NCBI GenBank assembly: GCA_902727905.1
Contig: CACVAR010000309.1
Coordinates: forward strand, 1 to 17,306
DNA from: an uncultured Sulfurovum sp.
GTDB lineage: Bacteria > Campylobacterota > Campylobacteria > Campylobacterales > Sulfurovaceae
Reading direction: 5' to 3'
Length of the DNA: 17,306 bases
Positions 1-6,600 of the stretch are shown in pieces. The translations under genes and the position numbers were made by a program. Below the pieces are notes generated by a model, which searched no databases, had not been told where the DNA came from, and saw nothing but the letters and a program-made list of their open reading frames with translations. The number at the start of each line of letters is the position of its first letter. Positions within the stretch are counted from its first letter, which is position 1.

Positions 1-564
1 ACGAAACTTTCTCAAAAAGAACTTTTAAGTTATAGACGGAAAGTGCAGATTGTATTTCAAGACCCTTATTCAGCACTTAATCCACGTATGACTGTTGGTG
101 AGATTATTCGTGAGGGGATGGTGAGTTTAAACATTGGTCTGCAAGATAAATCAGTACAAGATATGGTCATAAAAGATTTGCTTGTTAAAGTTGGGTTGGA
201 GTTTGAACATTTTTACCGTTACCCTCATGAGTTTTCAGGAGGACAACGTCAACGGATTGGAATTGCGCGTGCGTTGGCTGTTGAACCTGAATTGATTATT
301 TGTGATGAGCCAACTTCTGCATTGGATGTCTCGGTACGTTCTCAGGTTTTGGAACTTTTGAAGAGTTTACAGAAAGAGAAGGGCTTGTCTTACCTTTTTA
401 TTACCCATGATTTGTCGATTATACGAACCATTGCTGATGAAGTTGCTGTCATGAAAGATGGAAAAATAGTTGAGCAAGGCTTGGTTGAAGAGGTAATGGA
501 AAATGCTAAAGATGAATATACGAAAAAACTTTTAGCTTCTGCTCCACAATTAATAACAAATTAG
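1..564 (+). CDS. Peptide-type ABC transporter ATP-binding protein, C-terminal part (5' end outside window)
   Basis: The reading frame is open from base 1, so the GTG at 43 is internal and the Walker A region lies upstream of the window. Residues are numbered from base 1. Visible are the Q-loop (VFQDPYSALNPRM, Gln at about 20), the ABC signature SGGQRQR (about 79-85), Walker B with catalytic DE (102-103), the D-loop SALD and the H-loop His (about 136). The motif set is that of the OppF/DppF/YejF group, ATPases that power peptide, microcin C-type or nickel importers at the inner membrane. The protein ends soon after YTKKLLASAP, without the cysteine-bearing oligopeptide-HPY tail usual in DppD/OppF. 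This resembles the end of YejF, which carries two fused ATPase domains, so this may be the second half of a YejF-like protein. Family is secure; substrate is not. Confidence 0.9.
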   Translation, partial: TKLSQKELLSYRRKVQIVFQDPYSALNPRMTVGEIIREGMVSLNIGLQDKSVQDMVIKDLLVKVGLEFEHFYRYPHEFSGGQRQRIGIARALAVEPELIICDEPTSALDVSVRSQVLELLKSLQKEKGLSYLFITHDLSIIRTIADEVAVMKDGKIVEQGLVEEVMENAKDEYTKKLLASAPQLITN

Positions 565-592
565 TGTTATTATTAGCGAGATTTCCTAATTA

Positions 593-614
593 AAAAAGTA
601 GTTTTCTTCTTTTT
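593..614 (+). terminator. Candidate weak intrinsic terminator after the ABC ATPase gene
   Basis: AAAAAG-T-AG (593-601) pairs with CT-T-CTTTTT (606-614) around a TTTT loop, with one T-T mismatch. The right arm itself ends in a T run. It is AT-rich and weak, but sits about 30 bases after the stop codon. Confidence 0.35.
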
Positions 615-675
615 ATATTAAATATATCTTAAATTTATATATTAATCATAAGTGAAGTAAAACTACTTTATTATT

Positions 676-684
676 TGTTATAGA
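676..684 (+). promoter_or_regulatory. Candidate extended -10 promoter for the metalloprotease gene
   Basis: TG-T-TATAGA matches an extended -10 element. Initiation about seven bases downstream would give a leader of roughly 20 bases, containing the purine-rich ribosome site (AAGAAAGAGAG) before the ATG at 714. No clear -35, as is usual in this phylum. Confidence 0.35.
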
Positions 685-713
685 ATAAATATAAAAGAAG
701 AAAGAGAGCTAAT

Positions 714-2291
714 ATGATTTTTAAAAAACTTGTTTTGTTTTTGATGTTTTTAGTTTTAACTGGTTGTGGCGAAGTAACTACAGGTGGTGGAACCCAAACT
801 GAAACAGTAACTGTAACATTGTCTGGAACGGTGACTTATGACTCTATACCATATAAAAGTACCACTTCTGCTGGACTTGATTATAATAATATTGTCAAAA
901 GAAACGTACGTGGAGCAAAAGTAACGGTTGAAAATAGTAGTGGAACAACATTGGGAACAACGACTACTGATGAAAATGGTTTTTATTCTTTAAGTGTTAC
1001 AGGGACAAGTGTACGTGTCCGTGTTTTCGCTCAAATGTATAAGGCTGCCAGTTCAAATCAGTCAAGTTGGGACTTTCAAGTGAAAGATAATACGAATTCT
1101 GCTAAACCTATTTATGTTATAAATGGAACCTATGCCAACCTTGGGGAAAACAGCAGTCAAACACGTAATTTACATGCTTCGTCAGGCTGGGGAGGAAGTT
1201 CTTATACCTCTACAAGAGCTGCTGCACCATTTTCAATTCTTGATGTGGTATATCAATCTGTGCAAAAAGTCTTAACAGCAGATGAAAACATTGTTTTTCC
1301 AGCTTTAGATATTTTTTGGTCAACAGAGAATCGAGAAGCAACAATTAGTACTTCTCATTATAGTAGTTCAGAGGTTGCTTTATATATTTTAGGAAAGGAA
1401 AATGCTGATACAGATGAGTATGATAGTGCTGTATTAGCCCATGAGTGGGGACACTATTATGAAGACAAGTTTTCTCGTTCTGATAGTATAGGAGGAAGTC
1501 ATAGTCATGGAGATATGTTAGACATAAGGGTTGCATTTGGAGAAGGGTTTGCAACAGCTTGGGGAGGATTGATTACTGGTACTCAGTATTACCAAGATTC
1601 AGGAGGTGATGGACAGCAAAAGACACTTGTCTCTGTGGATTTAGATGATGGGGGTTCAACGCAAAATGAAGGTTGGTTTTCAGAAGCTTCTATTTATCAT
1701 ATGATTTATGATATTTATGATACTAATGATGATACTGGAGATACACTTTCTTTACCTTTTGCATCATTACATAACTTATTGATTGATGCACAAAAGAATA
1801 CAGCAGCCTTTACGAGTATCTTTAGTTATATTACTGCACTAAAAGCTCAAAACCCTACTAAACTTACAGAAATAGATGCGATTACAAATAATGAAGGAAT
1901 TGCTCCAATTAGTGATATTTATGGAGCAAATAGAACAAATAGAGCAGTAAATGCAAATCCTCTTTATACGGATGTATCAGTTGGTGCTTCAGCCACACTA
2001 TTTCCCAACTATTCAGTAGCATCTCAACGCAATAAGTATGTATTAGGAGAGTATAATTTTGTAAAATTTACGGTACCTACAGAAAGAAGTTATACGGTTA
2101 CTGTCAATGGTACTGTTGGAACAAATTTAAGTTTCTTAGTCTTTAAAGAGGGAAGTAAGAGTATCAGCTTGGCTAGTAGTAGTGGAAATTCTATTTCAGA
2201 TTCAGGAACTTTAAGTGTTGGTGACTATAGAATGTATATTAGTGATTCAAATCGTTTAAATGCTAGTACATTAACAGTAACATTAAATTAA
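714..2291 (+). CDS. Secreted lipoprotein zinc metalloprotease (HExxH...E, gluzincin type)
   Basis: The 525-residue protein starts with a lipoprotein signal peptide whose lipobox LTGC puts the lipidated Cys at 18. Residues about 37-110 look like a carboxypeptidase-regulatory-type beta sandwich (GAKVTV... TTTDENGFYSLSV). The catalytic core has HEWGH (His243, Glu244, His247) and a second conserved block GEGFATAW with Glu277, 30 residues on. That spacing fits a gluzincin zinc site with Glu277 as third ligand, as in fungalysin/thermolysin-like enzymes. The last 100 or so residues (YNFVKFTVP... GDYRMYISD) resemble a bacterial pre-peptidase C-terminal beta domain. Predicted site is the periplasm or the cell surface. 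A small exported protein follows 19 bases downstream, probably co-transcribed. Protease activity is inferred from the motif; the MEROPS family and substrate are not known. Confidence 0.8.
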   Translation: MIFKKLVLFLMFLVLTGCGEVTTGGGTQTETVTVTLSGTVTYDSIPYKSTTSAGLDYNNIVKRNVRGAKVTVENSSGTTLGTTTTDENGFYSLSVTGTSVRVRVFAQMYKAASSNQSSWDFQVKDNTNSAKPIYVINGTYANLGENSSQTRNLHASSGWGGSSYTSTRAAAPFSILDVVYQSVQKVLTADENIVFPALDIFWSTENREATISTSHYSSSEVALYILGKENADTDEYDSAVLAHEWGHYYEDKFSRSDSIGGSHSHGDMLDIRVAFGEGFATAWGGLITGTQYYQDSGGDGQQKTLVSVDLDDGGSTQNEGWFSEASIYHMIYDIYDTNDDTGDTLSLPFASLHNLLIDAQKNTAAFTSIFSYITALKAQNPTKLTEIDAITNNEGIAPISDIYGANRTNRAVNANPLYTDVSVGASATLFPNYSVASQRNKYVLGEYNFVKFTVPTERSYTVTVNGTVGTNLSFLVFKEGSKSISLASSSGNSISDSGTLSVGDYRMYISDSNRLNASTLTVTLN

Positions 2292-2310
2292 ATATTAAGG
2301 AAAAATAAAA

Positions 2311-2847
2311 ATGAAACTATTAAAAATGCTAGTAATAGCAACACTATTAACACAAGTAGGTGCTATGGCAATGACAGCAAAAATAAAAGATGATAATAAA
2401 AAAATTTATGAAGTACTCAAGGGAGATACTAGGAGCAGTTATATGAAACCAGGATTAGCAGTTGACTTAATTTATAGTTCGGAACATGTTGAAGTAGGAG
2501 AATTTTCTGATATTAATATAAGCATCATCACAGATCTTAATGAGGGTATATTAAAGGTAAATTTAAAGTCCCTTGAAGATGAGTTAATACATATAGAAGA
2601 AAAGAATTTAGAGTTTAAACTCTCAAAGAGTGAAAATATTTTTCCTATTAATTTACAGGTCTCCTCTGAAGAGGAGGGGGAACATTATTTGACAGTTTTT
2701 ATTTCGCTAGAGGGTCATGGGGGTCGTGTTTTTGACATTCCTGTTAAAATAGGGACTATAAGTGAAAAGATAAGTACGAAGCCTGTTGAAATAACAGATG
2801 AAGGGGTTGCTGTTAGCTCTTCTCCTGCTGAAGAAGAAATTAAATAG
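2311..2847 (+). CDS. Small exported protein, unknown function, paired with the metalloprotease
   Basis: This 178-residue protein has a cleavable-looking signal peptide (about 1-20, ending GAMA) and a ribosome site AAGGAAAA before the ATG. The body, about residues 45-150, alternates short hydrophobic strands with charged turns (DINISIITDL, HYLTVFISLEGHGG, VFDIPVKIG), suggesting an Ig-like beta sandwich in the periplasm. The last 30 residues are low-complexity and acidic (SSSPAEEEIK). I do not recognise the family. The close spacing to the lipoprotease gene suggests one mRNA and perhaps a chaperone, inhibitor or anchoring role for the protease; that is inference from position only. Confidence 0.7.
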   Translation: MKLLKMLVIATLLTQVGAMAMTAKIKDDNKKIYEVLKGDTRSSYMKPGLAVDLIYSSEHVEVGEFSDINISIITDLNEGILKVNLKSLEDELIHIEEKNLEFKLSKSENIFPINLQVSSEEEGEHYLTVFISLEGHGGRVFDIPVKIGTISEKISTKPVEITDEGVAVSSSPAEEEIK

Positions 2848-2940
2848 TTTTTAGACTGTTACCTTTCTATACAAAATAAAAATATTATAATATTTACTTA
2901 TTCTTTATTTTAGAAACTAACCTTTAGTGTATATCCCTCT

Positions 2941-2964
2941 AAACCCCTTTATATATGGGGTTTT
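2941..2964 (+). terminator. Terminator-like hairpin downstream of the protease pair
   Basis: AAACCCC (2941-2947) and GGGGTTT (2957-2963) form a perfect 7-bp stem with a 9-base loop, followed by only a short T run. It is the one GC-rich structure in the 285-base gap 2848-3132, where I see no gene. Confidence 0.5.
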
Positions 2965-3132
2965 ACAATATCCTTTAACATTATATATTTTATTTTATAT
3001 TCTTAAGTCATAAGAAATAATAATAACTAACTTTGAAACAAATTGGAATATAAACTACATTATTAGTTTTAATCCATAATCAACTCATTTCTATTAAGAT
3101 GTTTCTATCAAGGAAGTTTACATAGGAGTAGG

Positions 3133-3393
3133 ATGATGAAAGATTTAGATGCAGCTACAAGTTTTCAAGCATTATCAATGGGAGAAACGGGAACAATGGT
3201 TTATATTGCTCAAAAGATTTTAAATACCATAGGGTATGAGTTAAAAGAAGATGGAATATTTTCTATGAAAATGCAAAAAGCTGTTAAGCAGTTTCAAGCT
3301 TCCAGAAAGACACTCGTAGTTGATGGTATTGTAGGTTATTTAACCATGAAAGAGATGGATGAGGTGAGCAGTAGTATTTCAGTAAAAAACTAA
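3133..3393 (+). CDS. Small protein made of one PG_binding_1 (peptidoglycan-binding-fold) domain
   Basis: Nearly the whole 86-residue protein is one PG_binding_1-type three-helix repeat: MGETG (16-20), IAQKILNTIGY, the hallmark DGIF (40-43), AVKQFQ (50-55) and a second DGIVG (64-68). The domain normally binds peptidoglycan stem peptides as a side module of hydrolases. Here it stands alone, with no catalytic domain and no visible signal peptide or membrane segment, so a periplasmic location is unproven. Two ATGs lie in tandem (3133 and 3136); the AGGAG at 3124-3128 is better spaced for 3136, giving 85 residues. It lies 75 bases before the HTH/coiled-coil gene, with a weak hairpin between. Confidence 0.75.
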   Translation: MMKDLDAATSFQALSMGETGTMVYIAQKILNTIGYELKEDGIFSMKMQKAVKQFQASRKTLVVDGIVGYLTMKEMDEVSSSISVKN

Positions 3394-3407
3394 GGTTTTT
3401 ATTTTTT
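3385..3407 (+). terminator. Weak terminator-like structure at the end of the PG-binding gene
   Basis: AAAAAC (3385-3390) pairs with GTTTTT (3395-3400) over a TAAG loop that contains part of the stop codon, followed by A and six Ts. The stem is only 6 bp and AT-rich, so termination may be partial. Confidence 0.3.
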
Positions 3408-3429
3408 ATTTTGTTCTTTTCTATTATTA

Positions 3430-3451
3430 TGCTATTATTATTAACAATAAT
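3430..3451 (+). promoter_or_regulatory. Candidate extended -10 promoter plus dyad upstream of the HTH gene
   Basis: TGC-TATTAT (3430-3438) fits an extended -10. It partly overlaps a perfect dyad ATTATT-AAC-AATAAT (3437-3451) placed over the expected start site, where a repressor would block initiation. The HTH protein just downstream is an obvious candidate for autoregulation, but the bases are pure AT apart from one C and chance symmetry is likely. Confidence 0.3.
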
Positions 3452-3468
3452 GGGAAAAGGTTGAATAG

Positions 3469-4110
3469 ATGAGCAAGTTAGTAAAGCCTATAGAGTATGC
3501 CTCGTCACAAGGGATATCACGTCAAGCTGTTTATGCAAAGATTAAAAAGGGAACTTTGGATTCTAAAACAGTTGATGGAAAGATGTATATTGTGGTGGAT
3601 GAGGTTGAAGGAAAAGAAGAAATAAGTAAGCCTAAAAAAGAAGAGCCTTCAGCACACCTTATAGATGTTAAAGAGTTATTAACTTCTAAAGACCAAACTA
3701 TTTCTGTTTTAAAAGAGAGTATATCAGACTTAAAACATACAAATACAGAAATAAATACAACGCTTAGAGGGGAAATAGAGCTTTTAAAACAAGTATTTAC
3801 TGAGATGCGTAACTTGTATGTTAAGCAAGTTGACTATATGGTAATAGATAAACAAAAAGAGGTTGAAACACAACCTGCCCCACTTGAAGCTATTTCATTA
3901 GAGGCGACAAAAGAAGAAGATGATTGTTGGATTACACTTGATGAATTTTTTGAGCGATGTAAAATAACTAAAGAGAAGCGTAAAATAAAAGTGGTTAAAC
4001 GACTTAGAAAAGCATTTATGAAAGATGATGAACGTATTAAGATGGAGGATGATACTATTTATTTAAGCTGTTATCATTTTTATGAAGATATTTTAAATAA
4101 AAAGTCTTAA
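3469..4110 (+). CDS. HTH / coiled-coil protein, first gene of the hydrogenase-like unit
   Basis: The 213-residue protein opens with a short helix-turn-helix of the excisionase/MerR-like type: IEYASSQGISRQAVYAKIKKG (about 8-28) followed by a small hairpin wing (DGKMYIVVDE). A charged linker leads into a predicted coiled coil (about 68-122, heptad-like LLTSKDQTISVLKESISDL). The C-terminal part (about 150-213, ITLDEFFERCKITKEKRK...) is basic and helical, perhaps a second nucleic-acid-binding module. Layout resembles uncharacterised Campylobacterota proteins of the DUF3972 kind; that name is from memory and unchecked. A ribosome site AAAAGG precedes the ATG. The hydrogenase-like large subunit starts 17 bases after its stop, so co-transcription is likely. 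Role could be local regulator or nucleoid/DNA-organising protein; not determined. Confidence 0.7.
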   Translation: MSKLVKPIEYASSQGISRQAVYAKIKKGTLDSKTVDGKMYIVVDEVEGKEEISKPKKEEPSAHLIDVKELLTSKDQTISVLKESISDLKHTNTEINTTLRGEIELLKQVFTEMRNLYVKQVDYMVIDKQKEVETQPAPLEAISLEATKEEDDCWITLDEFFERCKITKEKRKIKVVKRLRKAFMKDDERIKMEDDTIYLSCYHFYEDILNKKS

Positions 4111-4127
4111 AAAACAGTAGGCAAGAG

Positions 4128-5483
4128 ATGAGATTAATAGCACGGTTTGCCCAAGAAAAAGATGACTTTTTTGAGATTATTACCGTTTATGATAAACGTG
4201 TTATCAAAGAGCGTCTCAATAAAAAAACACCTGCTTTAATCTCTATAGCAAAAGATTATCCTGCTGCTGTTTGGTTTGAACGCAAAATTTCTGATGATTT
4301 TGGTATTTCCATTCTTTATAGTAATGATGAACGTCCTTTTGTCAAACATGAGCATTTCCCTCTAGGTATTTATCCGATGAGAAAAGGTTTTACGCAATCT
4401 ACCATTAGACATGAGGGTGAAGAAGCGATTGATATAAAGATGAACCAAGGGGTAGTTATAGGTCCTACACACCCTTACCATTTAGAATCCGTACAGTTAC
4501 AATTTTTTGATAGGAAACAAACAGTTTTACATTTTGAAATGATGCCTTTTTATAAGTACAGAGGTATAGAAAAAATGCTTGAAGGTCTAAAAGTGAGTGA
4601 GGGAAGAGAAGTTGTTGAGCGTATTTCAGCTTCTAGTTCTGTTGCTTATCAAATGGCATTTTTAGATATTGAATTACAAGCCTCCAAGAAAACTTTACCT
4701 GACATGATTAAAAAGAGACATAGCTTTTTACTAGAACTGGAAAGGGTTATTAATCATTTAACTGATTTATCCTTATTGTGTCAATTGGTTGAATTTTCTG
4801 ATGGAGCTGAATTTTTTATTAAGTTTGTTGAAGAGGGGCGAAAAACCATGAAGGAATTAACGGGACACCGTTTTGGTTTTTCTTCCGTAAGGGTAGACTC
4901 TGATTTTCAAAATATGGATGAAGCTTATAATTTTGTATTTCTTTTGGAAAAAGAGTTATTGGTTTTTAGAAAGTGGATTGAGACAAGAGATAAAATCTTA
5001 GAACAGACATTACTTTTAGGTCAAATTCCCAAACAAAAAGTTTTGGATTATGGACTGGTTGGAATAATGGCACGTTGTTCAGGAGTAAGGTTAGATAGAC
5101 GAGAGGAAGAACCTTTTTTTGAAAAGCATGATTATTACATGAATGTTGAAGATGCTGGAGATACGTTTTCACGCTTTAATATTCGCATTTCAGAAATATT
5201 TACTTCCCTACGGATAATGAGGACTTTATCAAAAAACGATGTATTACCATTTTTTCTTGGAACAGTAAATGATGGAGAATATTATTCTTATGTAGAAAGT
5301 TCACTAGGGGAATTAATGATGTATATAGCTGTTAAAGAAGGTGTGATAGAGCGTTTTTATGTACGTGACCCAAGCTTTTTAAATGCGCAAGCATTGCCTT
5401 TTTGCGTGAAAAACTCTGACGTATCGAATATTGGACTTATAATAAAGAGTCTTCCTTTGAATATTTCAGCAATAGATTTATAA
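4128..5483 (+). CDS. Hydrogenase/complex I-like large subunit (NuoC-NuoD fusion) lacking all NiFe-binding cysteines
   Basis: The 451-residue layout matches group 4 hydrogenase large subunits (HycE/HyfG): a short NuoC-like domain with WFER (49-52) and DDFGI (56-60), then a NuoD-like domain from about 108 (GPTHP). Conserved core blocks are present: YRGIEK, a LGQIPK...DYGLVG...RCSGVRLDRR stretch, GDTFSRFNIRISEI, and RDPSFLNAQAL near the end. The metal site is gone. Where NiFe enzymes have RxCGxC...H, it has R165-I-S-A-S-S with Ser167 and Ser170 in the Cys positions and Tyr174 for His. The C-terminal DPCxxC corresponds to PLNISA, with Asn445 and Ala448. It therefore should not bind Ni-Fe or make hydrogen, and is more like NuoD or 'hydrogenase-related' subunits. 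The small-subunit gene follows within 10 bases. No membrane subunits or maturation genes are nearby. Family is secure; function is unknown. Confidence 0.85.
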   Translation: MRLIARFAQEKDDFFEIITVYDKRVIKERLNKKTPALISIAKDYPAAVWFERKISDDFGISILYSNDERPFVKHEHFPLGIYPMRKGFTQSTIRHEGEEAIDIKMNQGVVIGPTHPYHLESVQLQFFDRKQTVLHFEMMPFYKYRGIEKMLEGLKVSEGREVVERISASSSVAYQMAFLDIELQASKKTLPDMIKKRHSFLLELERVINHLTDLSLLCQLVEFSDGAEFFIKFVEEGRKTMKELTGHRFGFSSVRVDSDFQNMDEAYNFVFLLEKELLVFRKWIETRDKILEQTLLLGQIPKQKVLDYGLVGIMARCSGVRLDRREEEPFFEKHDYYMNVEDAGDTFSRFNIRISEIFTSLRIMRTLSKNDVLPFFLGTVNDGEYYSYVESSLGELMMYIAVKEGVIERFYVRDPSFLNAQALPFCVKNSDVSNIGLIIKSLPLNISAIDL

Positions 5484-5491
5484 GGTTTTTG

Positions 5492-5998
5492 ATGTTTAGT
5501 TTTTTTAAAGATGAATTTCCACTTGCAAAGTCAAATGATAAACTTTCTATTTCCAGTGATGCTGTTCATATTAGAGCATTGATTAAAGATTTAATAGATG
5601 AAAAGTTTTCTGCACCTTTAAAGGTTTATATACTTGATTCAGGCTCTTGTAATGGTTGTGAACTCGAATTACAAGTACTTTTTTCACCTATTTATGATTT
5701 ACCTACTTTTGGGGTAGAGGTAAGTTATGAAAGTGAAGAAGCTGATGTCTTATTAGTTACAGGGCTAATAACTGAAAATATGTATGGCGAGTTACAATCT
5801 GTCTATAAAAAACTTAAAGAGCCAAAACGAATAATTCTGATTGGTGACTGTCCTATATCTGCTGCCCCTTTTAAAAATACCTTTGCATTAAAAGATGATA
5901 TGGAAAACTTTTTTTCTACAGCTTTTAAGATTCCAGCTTGTCCTCCTGAACCGTTAGTATTATTAGAAGGTTTACATGAGTTCTTAAAAAGAGTTTAG
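5492..5998 (+). CDS. Hydrogenase-like small subunit (NuoB/HycG family) with complete proximal [4Fe-4S] ligands
   Basis: This 168-residue protein has the fold markers of hydrogenase small subunits and NuoB: SCNGCE with Cys53 and Cys56, GDC with Cys120, and ACPPEP with Cys150. These four cysteines bind the proximal [4Fe-4S] cluster. The first pair is spaced CxxC as in hydrogenases, not the CC pair of NuoB. No extra ferredoxin domain is present, as in group 4 enzymes. An in-frame TTG lies at 5489, but the ATG at 5492 is better placed behind AAGG (5482-5485), which overlaps the large-subunit stop; translational coupling is likely. The cluster should lie at the interface with the large subunit, which has no Ni-Fe centre, so the electron acceptor is unclear. 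No redox partner gene is in the window. Confidence 0.85.
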   Translation: MFSFFKDEFPLAKSNDKLSISSDAVHIRALIKDLIDEKFSAPLKVYILDSGSCNGCELELQVLFSPIYDLPTFGVEVSYESEEADVLLVTGLITENMYGELQSVYKKLKEPKRIILIGDCPISAAPFKNTFALKDDMENFFSTAFKIPACPPEPLVLLEGLHEFLKRV

Positions 5999-6047
5999 GT
6001 TTTTAGGAATAATCGCAATTTTAATCATACTTTTAATAAATACTTAA

Positions 6048-6053
6048 TATAAT
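6048..6053 (+). promoter_or_regulatory. Candidate -10 box for the Sel1-repeat gene
   Basis: TATAAT in a very AT-rich 89-base gap, about 35 bases before the ATG at 6088. No -35 is evident and similar strings could arise by chance here. Confidence 0.3.
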
Positions 6054-6087
6054 TATTAAATTTAATATTTAAGATTGGTTTAATAAA

Positions 6088-6498
6088 ATGAAAAATAAAA
6101 TTATAATATCACTACTCTTTGTCTTCTCAACACTCAACGCAAATAACTTTCAAGGTCCAACTCATTCTGCTTATTATGGTAATACTTATACGCAGCATAA
6201 TCTTGCAAGGCAATACCAACAGCAATTAGGTACAAAAGAAAATTCTCATAAAGCATTTAAGTGGTATCACAAGTCAGCAGTTAAGGGTCATACTTCTTCT
6301 CAGTATCAATTAGCTTTAATGTTTCACTATGGTTCAGGAGTAAGAAAGAACAAAGAACTTGCTAAGCTTTGGTTTACAAGAGCCTCTAAAAAAGGTCATG
6401 CTCAAGCACAATCAATTCTTTCTCGTTTCTATTCAGTTCAAAGACCACAATATAAGAATGCTTACAGAGCAAAATACAGTATGATTTATTATAGATAA
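6088..6498 (+). CDS. Small exported Sel1-repeat protein
   Basis: The 136-residue protein has a signal peptide (about 1-19, LLFVFSTLNA) and about two Sel1-like (TPR-related) repeats. One spans roughly 50-68 (AFKWYHKSAVKGHTSSQ); the next has the classic ALMFHYGSGVRKNKELAKLWFTRASKKGHAQAQ. The tail is basic and Tyr-rich (YRAKYSMIYYR). Sel1-repeat proteins act as protein-binding scaffolds; in Campylobacterota many are secreted, some Cys-rich with beta-lactamase-like annotation, but this one has no cysteine in the mature part, so it is not of that class. The ribosome site is weak. It is separated from the hydrogenase-like pair by a promoter-bearing gap and may be transcribed alone. Partner unknown. 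Confidence 0.75.
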   Translation: MKNKIIISLLFVFSTLNANNFQGPTHSAYYGNTYTQHNLARQYQQQLGTKENSHKAFKWYHKSAVKGHTSSQYQLALMFHYGSGVRKNKELAKLWFTRASKKGHAQAQSILSRFYSVQRPQYKNAYRAKYSMIYYR

Positions 6499-6585
6499 TG
6501 AGAAATAACAAGTGTGATACTTATTAGCACATGCCAGTAAAATTATTCAATTCTTATCTTAAAATCATCTCTTTATGGGTAAATT

Positions 6586-6594
6586 TGTTATACT
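6586..6594 (+). promoter_or_regulatory. Strong extended -10 promoter placed for a leaderless RND mRNA
   Basis: TG-T-TATACT is a near-ideal extended -10. Initiation 6-8 bases after it falls at about 6600-6602, on the ATG at 6601. No Shine-Dalgarno-like sequence precedes that ATG, which agrees with a leaderless transcript. Confidence 0.5.
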
Positions 6595-6600
6595 GAATAT

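Noticed and set aside
1345..1554. Open frame on the - strand inside the metalloprotease
   Set aside because: Lies opposite the catalytic HEWGH region of a clear protein and shows no start signal or family motif.
2848..3132. Possible small RNA or small gene in the largest gap
   Set aside because: Only one short hairpin and AT-rich sequence are visible; no start with a ribosome site leads to a plausible protein and no promoter stands out.
4966..5172. Open frame on the - strand inside the hydrogenase-like large subunit
   Set aside because: Opposite the conserved core of the large subunit; no ribosome site or recognisable product.
4128..5998. A working NiFe hydrogenase, or plain NuoCD/NuoB of complex I
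   Set aside because: All Ni-Fe cysteines of the large subunit are replaced, excluding a hydrogenase. The small subunit has CxxC rather than the CC pair of NuoB, and no other nuo gene flanks the pair.
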